Below are positions 21,809 to 30,735 of a stretch of 31,852 bases of DNA, in pieces. The DNA is from Bacteroidales bacterium (GTDB taxonomy: Bacteria; Bacteroidota; Bacteroidia; Bacteroidales; Bacteroidaceae): assembly GCA_004558535.1 (NCBI GenBank), contig SFCP01000029.1, positions 1-31,852 of the forward strand, in the 5' to 3' direction. The translations under genes and the position numbers were made by a program. Under the pieces are notes generated by a model. It had not been told where the DNA came from. It did no database searches and saw only the letters and a list, made by a program, of their open reading frames with translations. Each line of letters begins with the position of its first letter. Position 1 is the stretch's first letter.

Positions 21809-24331
21809 TTATTTTACCAAAACCTTGCAGGTCTGGGCACCGCTGCGGAGCAGGTAGACGCCACCGGCGAGCTGGGCGCTGCCTCCGGCCGGGATGCGGG
21901 CCACGCATTTGCCGCTGAGGTCGTAAACTGCCGTCGAGGCCGTGGTGTTCAGCTGGCTGCCGTGCAGGTGGAAAGGCGCTGCGGTCGCATCTGTCGCCGT
22001 CTCAATGCCTGTGGCAAGCACGCCATCCACTTTCACCCGCATACCTTCGGTGCTCTGGGTGGCCTTTATCAAATAGGAAGAGGGCTGTTCGACAGTCAGT
22101 GTGATACGATAGGTGCCGTCCATGCCGTCTGCGCTGGTTTCGTAGTAGGACTCGTCAATCATTGTGTTCGGTGCGCTGGCCAAATAGATGGCTCCCTTGA
22201 AATAATCGGCCGAGGAAAGTGTGCTCATCACGAAGTTGCAGGGCGCCAAGTCTATGGTGTACCACATCGGTTGGGTCGGTGTGGCGGCACGAAGTGTGTT
22301 TTCGCCAATTTGGAGAGGCAGTGCCGTGGCAGGCGATTCGCCGGCAGCAAATTCTCGCCACGTCAGGGACAGCGTGCGGCCCTCGAGCGGTGAGAGCGTG
22401 CGGGCGTTGATGAAAAGGAACTGCCCGCCGGTTACGGCTATCGTCTGCTGATATTTCACCGGAACGTTGCCCGAGGTCACCTTGATTGCAGTTGTGGCGG
22501 CGTCGCAGCTACCTTGCTTGAAGCTGACGCCCGAGGCCGATTGCGTGTCGCCGTCGTATTCGTTGTCAATGTTGCAGGCGATGGTCAGCATGCCGTCGGC
22601 GGGAACGGTGTAGGCGTACCAGTGATTGCCCGGTGTGTTCGGCAGTTCGGCTACATCGGTGACAGGCAGCGCCAAGTCGCAGGTCTCGCCATCTCCATAG
22701 GCCGTTTCGGTCAGCGTAAAGCCGTTGCCGGCTGCTACACCGTCGAGCTTGATCAGATAGGAAGCACCTGCCCATGTCTCGGTGCGGACGCCGTTTTCGC
22801 CATCCGCAAAGGCGAGGTAGGGACGGGTAGCATCGGGCAGCAGAAGTTGCACGGAGGCGGAACCGGTGGCCGGTTGCACGCTCAGCCAGCCCTCGGAAGT
22901 GGCCGTATAAGTGAAGTAGCGCACTTCGCGGCCCGCGCTCACCTCGTTGTAGCCCAGATGGGCGGCCAGAGGATTGTCCAAGGATTCACCGGGCTGGATG
23001 GGGCGGATTTCTACGTTGAAGGGGATGGCATTGTAGCCCTCCTGGCAGTTCCATTTGACGATATAGGCGTCACCGGCGGCTGCATCTACGCTGAGAAGTT
23101 GGGTCGAGGTGCCCAAAGGTGTCGTTTCGTCGTTTGCAGCAAAGAGGGACATGTATGTATTCTCGTTGCCAAATGTAGCGTTGCAGGAGATCGTGATGAC
23201 GGACGCCTGATTGCTGGGTGCGCTGACGGAGTAATAGGTCACGCCGTTGTAGTCGGGCGTGGCGTGGGAGCCGGCAGTGAGCGGTATCGGGTTGCTGAAG
23301 GCATCGCCGGCCTGTGTAGTTTCACGCAGCAGGTCGAACGTTTCGTCCGAAGACGTACTTTGTTTTTTCTCTACGCACAGCAGGTACTGTTTGTTTCCCA
23401 GCAAGCGGGCACGAAGTCCCAGATAGCCATCGGCTTCGGCCGTGGCGCGTGTATCGGAGCAGGAGGTGTAGAGAGCTGCGCGGCCGCCGGGAAGTTGCGG
23501 GCCGTTGGCCACGTGCAGCAGGGTCTCGTCCGTGGTGATATAGCTGTACCAATAGGTGCCGGCGGCGGCAGGTAGTACGTTGCCGGTCTCTTTTCCTTGG
23601 AACGGATTATCGCAGGAAATTCCTTCGTCGGCACTTGCTTCGATGGAGACGGTCGCTACCACGGGGTTGTAGGCTGTTCCGCTGAAAATATAGGTCTTTC
23701 CGGCCTTTACCTGCGTCTTGACAAGGGTTTGCCAAAAGGCGTCGGTGCCCTGCGAGAGGGAGGTGGTGGTGCCATCGCAGCCTTCGCTGACGCCCAGTCC
23801 CGACAGGTTGGAGGTCATGGTCAGGCTGAGCGTACCGCTTTCGGTGGCAGTGTATTCCATGTAGGAGGTCTCGCCCGTCGTGGCAGGGAGATAATTCTCG
23901 CGACCCTTGATGAGGGTGACGGGATTGCTGCAGGAATTGCCCTCCGAAGCATCTACGGACACCGTCTTGAAGTTGAAGGTGATATTACTTACCTTGTAGG
24001 CGTTCGCGGTAATGTAGACTTTTTCACCCTTGGGTACATAGACGTACACAACGGCTCCGCTCTCGCCCTTGATTTGGCTGTAGGCGGTTGATGAAGCGCC
24101 ATTCTTGCTGATTACATAGGAGAGGCCGGAAGTTACGCGGCGCAGCACGAGCAGTTCGTCGCTTGTAGTGCTGGCGGTGTAGGTGTAGTACACGTATTTG
24201 TCGCCGGAAGCGTTGGCAAAGTCGTACGAAATCTCGCCCGGGGTGATGGGCTGTGCGGTTTCTACGGAAGTTTGGGCGATGGCCCAAGCGCAGAATACTT
24301 GCATTAAACCAAGAAGTAGAATTTTTTTCAT
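21809..24331 (-). CDS. Secreted protein with seven beta-sandwich repeats and T9SS sorting domain
   Basis: 840 aa. A signal peptide (MKKILLLGLMQVFCAWAIAQ, 1-20) precedes seven tandem repeats of about 105 residues starting near 22, 132, 238, 342, 448, 548 and 664. Each opens with a motif like (G)xSCxNPxxL, a short G/P-rich turn, then (W/Y)YxYTA and an LxV/LTI strand. This resembles the prepeptidase C-terminal (PPC)/T9SS-associated beta-sandwich repeats, but I cannot assign the family with confidence. Residues ~785-840 are a sorting domain (STAVYDLSGKCVARI, LAGGVYLLRS, final KVLVK). I chose the ATG at 24331 because it opens the signal peptide; the frame extends 91 codons upstream. No catalytic motif is seen, so a structural or adhesive surface role is likely. 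Confidence 0.85.
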   Translation of the reverse strand: MKKILLLGLMQVFCAWAIAQTSVETAQPITPGEISYDFANASGDKYVYYTYTASTTSDELLVLRRVTSGLSYVISKNGASSTAYSQIKGESGAVVYVYVPKGEKVYITANAYKVSNITFNFKTVSVDASEGNSCSNPVTLIKGRENYLPATTGETSYMEYTATESGTLSLTMTSNLSGLGVSEGCDGTTTSLSQGTDAFWQTLVKTQVKAGKTYIFSGTAYNPVVATVSIEASADEGISCDNPFQGKETGNVLPAAAGTYWYSYITTDETLLHVANGPQLPGGRAALYTSCSDTRATAEADGYLGLRARLLGNKQYLLCVEKKQSTSSDETFDLLRETTQAGDAFSNPIPLTAGSHATPDYNGVTYYSVSAPSNQASVITISCNATFGNENTYMSLFAANDETTPLGTSTQLLSVDAAAGDAYIVKWNCQEGYNAIPFNVEIRPIQPGESLDNPLAAHLGYNEVSAGREVRYFTYTATSEGWLSVQPATGSASVQLLLPDATRPYLAFADGENGVRTETWAGASYLIKLDGVAAGNGFTLTETAYGDGETCDLALPVTDVAELPNTPGNHWYAYTVPADGMLTIACNIDNEYDGDTQSASGVSFKQGSCDAATTAIKVTSGNVPVKYQQTIAVTGGQFLFINARTLSPLEGRTLSLTWREFAAGESPATALPLQIGENTLRAATPTQPMWYTIDLAPCNFVMSTLSSADYFKGAIYLASAPNTMIDESYYETSADGMDGTYRITLTVEQPSSYLIKATQSTEGMRVKVDGVLATGIETATDATAAPFHLHGSQLNTTASTAVYDLSGKCVARIPAGGSAQLAGGVYLLRSGAQTCKVLVK

Positions 24332-24364
24332 GCTTTGTGATAGGTTATGTGTTGATTTTCCTGA

Positions 24365-24372
24365 CAAAATTA
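24365..24372 (-). promoter_or_regulatory. Bacteroidota-type -7 box for the seven-repeat protein
   Basis: Minus-strand TAATTTTG (24372-24365) fits TAnnTTTG, about 34 bases before the ATG at 24331. Confidence 0.55.
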
Positions 24373-24527
24373 CGATTTTCTTTTGTCTAAGTCCTGTTTT
24401 CGCGAGCCTTTCTCGCAGAAAGTCGACAAAATACGGGGTTGGCTCGCTGTTTTCCTCCTTTTCATCGCCTCTTGGGGGCAGGTAGTCGCGGCTATCGAGC
24501 GATTCGGAGAGATAGTGAAGCCTATAA

Positions 24528-24568
24528 AACAACGTCATGCGCCGAGTATTTTGGCGCATGACGTTGTT
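24528..24568 (-). terminator. Rho-independent terminator of the DUF349 gene
   Basis: A perfect 16-bp stem AACAACGTCATGCGCC (24528-24543) with its complement at 24553-24568 and a 9-nt loop. On the minus strand it is followed by TTATAGG, which with the end of the stem gives a TTTTA run. It lies just beyond the DUF349 gene stop. Confidence 0.8.
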
Positions 24569-24626
24569 GGGTATTTCCACGTCCGTTTTGGTGGCGTGGT
24601 ACACCTTATTAAAATTAAGTGTTGCC

Positions 24627-26687
24627 TTATTTGTTTTCTTCAGCCTTGATTTGTTCGTTCACCGCGTTGATTTTTTCGGCGAGCAGGGCCAGTTCTTCTT
24701 TCAGGCGTTCCACTTTCTTTTCGATTTCTACGACCAGACTGTTGCCCGACTTCGATTTCGAGTTGAAGAACGTGAGGTTGGTTTCGTAGTTCTGGATTTC
24801 CTGACGTTTTGCCTCGTAGGCGTTGGTCAGCTTGTTGCGTTCGCGTGTCAGTTCGCTGCCTCCCTTGTCGCCTACGTTTCGCTTGAAGTTTTCCAACCGC
24901 CTGCGGTCGTTGTGGACGTGCAGATCTTTATAAATTCTGTCGCACACCTCGCGATATCGCTTGTACATCTTTTCCTTTTTGCGGAAGGGAACGTGTCCTA
25001 CCTCGTTCCAGCGGGCTTGCAGCTCGCGGACGCGTTGCAGTACGTCGCCTTCGGGAGCGTCTGCCAAGGCGTTGAGTTCTACGAGGATGGCTTCCTTTTG
25101 TTCCAGGTTGGCGGATTCTTCGCGGTGCACGTCTGCAGTGGCTTCGTTCTTCTTTTCAAAGAAATGGTTGCAGGCGGTGTTGAAGCGTTTCCACACAGCC
25201 TCGGACATTTTGTGGGAGACGGGTCCGATGGTCTTCCATTCCTTTTGCAGTGCGACGAACTTGGTCGTTGTGGCGGCCCAGTCTGTGCTGTCCATCAAGG
25301 CTTCAGCCTGTTCGCAGAGGGCGTTCTTGGCAGCGAGGTTGGCGTTGAACGTTTCGCGTGTAGACTTGAAGTATTCTGTCTTGGTGCGGAAGAAAGTGTC
25401 GCAGGCGGCGCGGAAGCGTTCGAAGATTTTGGCGTTCATCTTCTTGGGTGTAAATCCCACGGTCTTCCATTCTGCTTGCAGCTCAAGCATTTCCTTGGTG
25501 GCTTTGTCCCAGTCGGCAAAACTTTTGCGCTCTTCAGCGGCCATTGCCTCGGCGCGCTCGCAGAGTGCGGTCTTGCGCACCAGATTTTCCTCCTCTTGGG
25601 CTTTCAGTCCCTCGAAGTGAGCCTGATGGCGCTTGTTGACAGCGGTGGATGCCTCCTTGAAGCGATTCCACAGGTCTTCGCGGAGTTCTTTGGCCACGGG
25701 ACCGGTTTCGCGGTATTCCTGATGGAGTTTTTGCAATTGGTGGAAGGCGGAAACGGGGTCCTCGACTTCGGCCAGCTTCTCGGCGGCTTCGCAGAGATGG
25801 GTCTTGATTTCCAGATTTTTCTTGAAGTCATAGGCGCGGAATTCATGATTCAGTCGCAACTGATCGTAGAATTGTTCCACGTAGAGCTGATAGTTTTTCC
25901 ACAACTCGGTAGCTCGTTCAGCGGGCACGGCCTTGATTTCTTTCCACTCGGCTTGCAGTTGTTTGAAAGCGTCATAGTTTTTGTCCGCTTCGTCGGGCGA
26001 GACGGCCATGGCCTTGATTTGCTCGATGATGTGGAGTTTCTTCTCCAAATTATCCTGCTTTTCCTTTTCAGCAGCCTCCTGTGCTTTGGCACGGAGTTCG
26101 CGAATGAGTCCCATTTCGGCTTTGAAAATCTCCTCGTCTTTGTCGGGAGCGGGGATGAAGGCTTCGGGGTCGCCGCCGGCAGCCACAAAGGCGTCGCGGG
26201 CAGCCACGGCCTCGGCATTGTGCAGGCGGTAGTAGGCCTGCTTCAAGGCTTCCACTTCGCTGCGGGGCACGTTGCCGCCTTCGGCCACGATTTCCTTCAG
26301 CCTGTCGATGATGCCTTGCTTTGTGTCGGGCAGTTGCAGCGGTTCGGCGGCTGCTTCACTTTCGGCTTCCGTGGCTTCGATGATTTCCGTCACTTCGGTG
26401 TTTTCCGTTGCCTCGGTCTCATCGGAGATTTCCTCCGTGGTGGAGGTGCCTTCCTCGTCGGTAGCGGCTACTTCCCCGGCTTCAGCGGGTACTGTTTCTG
26501 CTTCGGCGGGTGCTTCGGGGCTTGCGTTTTCCTCTGTGTTGATGAAGGGCACGGTGGCGCCCTCGTTGTCATCAACGATTTCCTGTGTGTCGGGAACCGG
26601 TTGCGTTTCGGTTCCTGCGGGGATGGTGGCCGGTTCGGCGGCCTCGTTCTTTATTTCTTCCACGTTGGGTACTTTGTTTTCTTCCAT
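24627..26687 (-). CDS. DUF349 repeat protein
   Basis: 686 aa, cytoplasmic, highly charged and helical. The N-terminal ~115 residues are acidic low-complexity sequence (TEEISDETEATENTEVTE and similar). A helical region follows (about 118-210), then about five DUF349 repeats (about 215-600). Their recurring signature is LQxEWKxIGPVxxxxxxxLWxRFxxAxxxFF, for example LQAEWKTVGFTPKKM, LQKEWKTIGPVSHKM and LQARWNEVGHVPFRK. A C-terminal coiled coil (about 625-686) ends in EENK. DUF349 proteins of this length are universal in Bacteroidota. Their molecular role is unsettled. Its stop is followed by a strong terminator. The upstream neighbour corA ends 213 bases away on the same strand. Confidence 0.9.
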   Translation of the reverse strand: MEENKVPNVEEIKNEAAEPATIPAGTETQPVPDTQEIVDDNEGATVPFINTEENASPEAPAEAETVPAEAGEVAATDEEGTSTTEEISDETEATENTEVTEIIEATEAESEAAAEPLQLPDTKQGIIDRLKEIVAEGGNVPRSEVEALKQAYYRLHNAEAVAARDAFVAAGGDPEAFIPAPDKDEEIFKAEMGLIRELRAKAQEAAEKEKQDNLEKKLHIIEQIKAMAVSPDEADKNYDAFKQLQAEWKEIKAVPAERATELWKNYQLYVEQFYDQLRLNHEFRAYDFKKNLEIKTHLCEAAEKLAEVEDPVSAFHQLQKLHQEYRETGPVAKELREDLWNRFKEASTAVNKRHQAHFEGLKAQEEENLVRKTALCERAEAMAAEERKSFADWDKATKEMLELQAEWKTVGFTPKKMNAKIFERFRAACDTFFRTKTEYFKSTRETFNANLAAKNALCEQAEALMDSTDWAATTTKFVALQKEWKTIGPVSHKMSEAVWKRFNTACNHFFEKKNEATADVHREESANLEQKEAILVELNALADAPEGDVLQRVRELQARWNEVGHVPFRKKEKMYKRYREVCDRIYKDLHVHNDRRRLENFKRNVGDKGGSELTRERNKLTNAYEAKRQEIQNYETNLTFFNSKSKSGNSLVVEIEKKVERLKEELALLAEKINAVNEQIKAEENK

Positions 26688-26718
26688 GATGCGTTGATAG
26701 CGATTTACAAGGGGATTG

Positions 26719-26737
26719 CCCGGCTTTTGGTCGGGCT
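26719..26737 (-). promoter_or_regulatory. Hairpin in the DUF349 gene leader
   Basis: GCCCG (26719-26723) pairs with CGGGC (26733-26737) about 30 bases upstream of the ATG, read on the minus strand. It lies between corA and the DUF349 gene. It may be a leader structure or a weak terminator of corA; there is no good T-tract. Confidence 0.3.
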
Positions 26738-26900
26738 ATTCGCTTGCAAATAAAGTTAATATTTTTATTATAGCCAAGAGAAATTTGCTTTTTTTCGTTT
26801 TCCGCCGGCTTTGTGCGTGATTTGTTGGGTCTGTGGGCTTTCTGTTCTGCTCTGTCTCCCGGGAGGCGGAGCGTGTAGGCTGTTCTGTTTCGGCGGGTGG

Positions 26901-27827
26901 CTAAATCCACGTTTTCCGGCGGAACAGGCCGTAGAATATACCCGTCACGACAAAGGACAGGACGATGACGAGGGGAAATCCCCACCAGGTATCTTCGAGT
27001 CCGGAGATGAGATTCATACCGAAGATGCTGGCGATGAGTGTCGGGAACATCAGTATGATAGACACGCTGGTCATTTGCTTCATCACGCCGCTCATGTTGT
27101 TGTTGATGATGCTTGCGTAGGTTTCCATCGTGCTGTCCAGGATGTTGGTGTAGATGTTGGTAGTTTCGCGTGCCTGGTTCATCTCGATGTTTACGTCCTC
27201 GATGAGATCGGCGTCCAGCTCGTCGACGGGCAGCTTGAACTTCAGTTTGGAGAGCAAAGTCTCGTTTCCGCGGATAGAAGTGATAAAATAGGTCAAGCTG
27301 TCTTGCAGTCGTGACAGTCCGATGAGGTCTTCGTTGTCGATTTTGTGGTCCAGGTTTCGTTTGGCCTCCTCGATAAGGATGCTGATCTGCTTCAGGCGTT
27401 TCAGGTACCACACGGCCGACGAGAGGAAGAGGCGGAAGACGAAGTCCACCGAGTCGGTGAAGCCGCGGTTGCGCTTTTGCTGGTACGACACGAAGTCGAT
27501 CATCATGTTTGTTTCGAAGTTGCACACCGTGATACACACGCCCTTGTTGAGTATGATGCCGAGGGGGATGGTGGTATGGGGTGTGCGCGAGCGTACCTCC
27601 TTGACGTAGGGGATGCGCAGGATGATAAGCGTCCAGCCATCGTCGTAATCGTAGCGGGCGCGCTCATCTTTGTCTCGGATGTCGTCCAGAAAATAATCGG
27701 GGATGTGAAGTTCGTTGAACAGGAACTTTTCGTCGTCAGGCGTGGGGCAGGTAACCTGCACCCAGCAATTGGGCTGCCACTCGTCAAGGGTGCGGAGCGT
27801 TCCGTTATAATTCCAATAGGTTCGCAT
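26901..27827 (-). CDS. corA: CorA-family magnesium/divalent cation channel
   Basis: 308 aa, inner membrane. The N-terminal ~240 residues are the cytoplasmic alpha/beta domain and the long funnel helix. Two C-terminal membrane segments follow. The first, VSIILMFPTLIASIFGMN (about 253-270), ends in the GMN selectivity signature. The second is FPLVIVLSFVVTGIFYGLF, followed by a basic tail RRKTWI. CorA forms pentamers and passes Mg2+ (some members Co2+, Ni2+ or Zn2+). The gene has a long leader (about 150 nt from the -7 box) containing a 9-bp hairpin. Confidence 0.92.
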   Translation of the reverse strand: MRTYWNYNGTLRTLDEWQPNCWVQVTCPTPDDEKFLFNELHIPDYFLDDIRDKDERARYDYDDGWTLIILRIPYVKEVRSRTPHTTIPLGIILNKGVCITVCNFETNMMIDFVSYQQKRNRGFTDSVDFVFRLFLSSAVWYLKRLKQISILIEEAKRNLDHKIDNEDLIGLSRLQDSLTYFITSIRGNETLLSKLKFKLPVDELDADLIEDVNIEMNQARETTNIYTNILDSTMETYASIINNNMSGVMKQMTSVSIILMFPTLIASIFGMNLISGLEDTWWGFPLVIVLSFVVTGIFYGLFRRKTWI

Positions 27828-27833
27828 AGGTCT

Positions 27834-27879
27834 TGTACTTCCGTGCTTGTTGTTTGCGTAAATACTTGGAGGAAGTACA
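27834..27879 (-). promoter_or_regulatory. Leader hairpin just upstream of corA
   Basis: TGTACTTCC (27834-27842) and GGAAGTACA (27871-27879) form a perfect 9-bp stem with a 28-nt loop, ending seven bases before the corA ATG on the minus strand. The word ACTTCCGT also recurs at 27837 and 27887. Its position suggests control of translation initiation, but it matches no magnesium riboswitch I recognise. Confidence 0.4.
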
Positions 27880-27983
27880 GGGGAGCACTTCCGTCCTTAA
27901 TTCATATTTTCCGCGTGGTAGTCGTCCATGGTGGAGGGGTTTGGTGATACAATGGTTCAGCCGCCTGTGGGCTGTTTCGGCGA

Positions 27984-28020
27984 CAAAAGTACAAAAAAAA
28001 GTTTTTACACAAGTTTTTAC
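27984..28020 (-). promoter_or_regulatory. corA promoter with 12-bp direct repeat upstream
   Basis: Minus-strand TACTTTTG (27991-27984) fits TAnnTTTG. Just upstream the word AAGTTTTTACAC is repeated in tandem (about 27999-28022), overlapping the expected -33 position, where CTTG replaces TTTG. Confidence 0.5.
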
Positions 28021-28111
28021 ACTGCTTTTTTTGCGGAGCAGCGCTTTGCCGGGTCCTTTCCGCGTGTGTATGCGCGCGTCCTTAGTCTTATTCTTGTCGG
28101 GCGAGGGCGGT

Positions 28112-29629
28112 TCATTCCCTGCGGAGCAGGCGCCGGGGGCAGCTTTCGTTGCCGAAAGCATCCATGGTGGTGACGTAGAAGTGACGGTGCAGGCGGGCCG
28201 GTAGCGCGGGCTGGTAGTGGAACTGCGGGACGCTCAGGCGTGTGGCAATGCGCAGGGCCGAGTCGGCACAGAAGGTGTCGGCGGGGCAACTGTACACGTT
28301 GTAGGTGTTGCTACGTCCGGCGGGCGCTGTGGCGGGCAGGGGGGCGGCGTCCCATTCCAAGCGGAGGGTGAATCCTTCGCGCTTTGCAGTGCCCCGGGCC
28401 GGTGCTTCGGGGAGCGCGGTGGCTCCGTCGATGGCCGGCGGCAGCAGTGGTGTGCGATAGAAGTCCCGACTGCAGAAATCATACAGCCCTTTCTCGTTGT
28501 CGAGCAGGAATTTGCAGCGAAAGAAAGCCTGCCCCGCGCAACCCATTTGGCGCGTGGCGTTCATCTGTCGGCGGATGACCTGCAGGGGCCAGCCCCGCTC
28601 GCGGTCGTTGAGGAAGTATATGCCCAATCCGGGTACGACCGGGCGCCCGCCGGTGTCCTCGGTCCAATCCACGGCAAAGGGGTAGAAGTGACGGCCGTCG
28701 AAGTACATCATCGGGAAGAGCAGATCCATCCATCCCTCGCGCAGCCAGTGCTTGGCATCTTGGTAGACTGCATCCCGGGCGTTCCATCCGCTGCTGCTTT
28801 GTCGGGGCAGGTCGGCATATTTCCCTACGGGCGAACAGCTCAGCTTTACCCAGGGTTTCAGCGCCTTGACGCTGTCGTGAATGGTGCGCACGCAGCGTGT
28901 CACGTTGTCGCGCCGCCATGCTGCGCGGTCGCGTCCGCCGGCATATTTCCGGTAAGTGTCCCGGTCGGAAAAGGGAATGGACGTTTCGGGGTAGCGGATG
29001 TAGTCCAGGTGGATGCCGTCCACGTCATATCGGCGGGTAATTTCGGCACACAGCGAGGCCAGGTATTCGGCCGTGCCGGGCTGTCCCGGATCCATCATCC
29101 ATGTGTCGCCGCATTTCCGGCAGAGTTCCGGATGCCGCCGTGCCAGTCCCTTGCTACCCAGTGCCCGCATCGTGGCGTCGCGCCCGATTGGAAAGGCCAC
29201 GACCCAGGCGTGGAGCTCCATGCCGCGGCGGTGACATTCCTCGATGGCAAAGGCCAGCGGGTCGTAGGTCGGTGCGGCGCCGGGCCGTCCCGTGAAGACG
29301 CCGTCCCAAGGCTCGTAGGCGGAGGCGTAGGCCGTTGTGGCGCGGAGGCGGGCTTGGAAGAGCACCGTGTTAATGCCTGCCGCCTGCAACCGGTCCAGTA
29401 TGCGCAGCAGGTCCGCTTGCTGCCGGGCCGTTTCTGTCGGCGTGGCAGCCGTGCGCCGCGGCCAGTCCAGTCCGCTGTAGGTGGTCAGCCATACGGCGCG
29501 CACCTCGCGCGTCATGACGTTGGGCGTCGGGGATTGCAGCAGGGGCTGCGAGGGGTCCGTCTGTGCCTGGGCGACAGCGGGTAGGAGGGTGGCCAGCAGG
29601 CCGAGGAGGAGTAGGGTAAATCGTGGCAT
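28112..29629 (-). CDS. GHL10 (DUF187) family glycoside hydrolase-like lipoprotein or secreted protein
   Basis: 505 aa. A signal peptide (MPRFTLLLLGLLATLLPAVAQAQ, about 1-23) opens at the ATG at 29629; the frame extends 42 codons upstream without meaning. The TIM-barrel GHL10 domain (about 40-360) has family blocks REVRAVWLTTYSGLDWP, NTVLFQARLRATTAYASAYEPWDG, GMELHAWVVAFP, VDGIHLDYIRYPE (about 202-214, with the acidic residues thought to be catalytic) and LLFPMMYFDGRHFYPF. The C-terminal ~110 residues form a fibronectin-type domain (LRLEWDAAP ... YNVYSCPADTF ... FYVTTMDAFGNES). GHL10 proteins are predicted hydrolases of cell-surface polysaccharide or peptidoglycan; the substrate is unknown. 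It follows the TPR gene by about 100 bases on the same strand. Confidence 0.9.
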   Translation of the reverse strand: MPRFTLLLLGLLATLLPAVAQAQTDPSQPLLQSPTPNVMTREVRAVWLTTYSGLDWPRRTAATPTETARQQADLLRILDRLQAAGINTVLFQARLRATTAYASAYEPWDGVFTGRPGAAPTYDPLAFAIEECHRRGMELHAWVVAFPIGRDATMRALGSKGLARRHPELCRKCGDTWMMDPGQPGTAEYLASLCAEITRRYDVDGIHLDYIRYPETSIPFSDRDTYRKYAGGRDRAAWRRDNVTRCVRTIHDSVKALKPWVKLSCSPVGKYADLPRQSSSGWNARDAVYQDAKHWLREGWMDLLFPMMYFDGRHFYPFAVDWTEDTGGRPVVPGLGIYFLNDRERGWPLQVIRRQMNATRQMGCAGQAFFRCKFLLDNEKGLYDFCSRDFYRTPLLPPAIDGATALPEAPARGTAKREGFTLRLEWDAAPLPATAPAGRSNTYNVYSCPADTFCADSALRIATRLSVPQFHYQPALPARLHRHFYVTTMDAFGNESCPRRLLRRE

Positions 29630-29729
29630 GGGAGTAGCGGTTGTCGGGGGAGTATGTGGTGGCAGTCGGGGCCTTGGTGCGCGGTGCCCTGCAGGACGGG
29701 CGTTTTTCGCGTCGTGCGTGCGTCGTCCT

Positions 29730-30641
29730 CTATCGGCTGCTGCGGGCTTCCGCATCGGCGGCGGCGCGCAGGTCCTGCTCGGCAGCGGCGTTTAGTCCCA
29801 GGTGTTGGAGCACGGCCGCACGGGCGCGTAGCAGGGCAGGGTCGCCGGGTTGCAGGCGCAGGGCAACGTCGTAGTCGGCACGTGCGGCCTGCCACATGCC
29901 GCGGGTCGTTTCCAGTTCGGCGCGTGCGGCGTAGCCGTCGGGATTGTCGGGGTGCGAGCTGACGAAGAGGTTGTAGCGCTCCATGGCTTGCTCGGGCCGT
30001 CCCATTTGCGCGTAGGTGGCGGGCAGCAGGAGCAGGGCGCTCTCGTTGTCGGGGTCCAGGCGCAGAATGGCCTCCAGGTCTTCGCAGGCCAGGTCGGGTT
30101 GGTGCAGGGCGTTGTAGGCTGCCACGCGCAGGAAATAGGCGCGGACTTGCTCTGCGCGCTCCGTTGTGGCCGCGTCGAGCAGGGTGCGGCAGTCTTGGAG
30201 TGCAGCCTGCGGATTGCCCGCCTCGATGTAGCAGGTGGCGCGCTCCGTGCGCACTTCGCGGTCGTCGGGGCGTTCCTTCAACAGGGCGGTAAATCGCTCG
30301 GCAGCCTTGCCGAAATGACCCCGGCTCATGTCAATGCGCCCCAGGTAGTGGCGCACGATATAGTTGGACGGCGCGGCGGGACGCAACCGCAGGGCCTGCT
30401 CCAGCAGTGCCTCGGCCTGGTCGAGCGAGTCGCGGTAGAGGGCGTTGAAGGCACGGGTCAGGCAGTCGTTGTAGGCCAGCGAGTCCTCGCGCAGCCGCCG
30501 CTCCATGGCAGGGTCGTCGCGGCGGTAGTCGTCGGTCGTCTTGCCGCGCACGCCGCCGCCCGGGTGCAGCTCGATGATGGTTTGGCCGAAGGCGCCTGTA
30601 AGGCCCAGCGACCACAGGATGAGCAGTGCGATTTTTTTCAT
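29730..30641 (-). CDS. Exported TPR-repeat protein
   Basis: 303 aa. The signal peptide is MKKIALLILWSLGLTGAFGQ (1-20). From about residue 57 to the C-terminus there are six or more tetratricopeptide repeats, with typical A/G/Y/A/P spacing (ALYRDSLDQAEALLEQALRLRP, DMSRGHFGKAAERFTALLKERPDD, ATYAQMGRPEQAMERYNLFVSSHPDN, RGMWQAARADYDVALRLQPGD). TPRs are protein-binding scaffolds; the periplasm is the expected location. It is the first gene of a likely two-gene unit with the GHL10 hydrolase. The -7 box lies so close to the ATG that the transcript may be nearly leaderless. Confidence 0.85.
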   Translation of the reverse strand: MKKIALLILWSLGLTGAFGQTIIELHPGGGVRGKTTDDYRRDDPAMERRLREDSLAYNDCLTRAFNALYRDSLDQAEALLEQALRLRPAAPSNYIVRHYLGRIDMSRGHFGKAAERFTALLKERPDDREVRTERATCYIEAGNPQAALQDCRTLLDAATTERAEQVRAYFLRVAAYNALHQPDLACEDLEAILRLDPDNESALLLLPATYAQMGRPEQAMERYNLFVSSHPDNPDGYAARAELETTRGMWQAARADYDVALRLQPGDPALLRARAAVLQHLGLNAAAEQDLRAAADAEARSSR

Positions 30642-30646
30642 GCCGT

Positions 30647-30654
30647 CAAAGGTA
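30647..30654 (-). promoter_or_regulatory. Bacteroidota-type -7 box right before the TPR gene
   Basis: Minus-strand TACCTTTG (30654-30647) fits TAnnTTTG and ends five bases before the ATG at 30641. TTTA at about 30672-30669 could be a -33 box. Confidence 0.5.
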
Positions 30655-30735
30655 GCCCTTTTTTCCTAAACGGACAAGGCGCTGTGCGGAATAGCACTTT
30701 CCGCATCTGCACTTTTTCTGATGTCGAAGGCGTAT

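Noticed and set aside
24537..26753. 738-codon plus frame opposite the DUF349 gene, hydrophobic in appearance
   Set aside because: Antisense of a charged helical protein gives apparent hydrophobic stretches; there is no start context or family.
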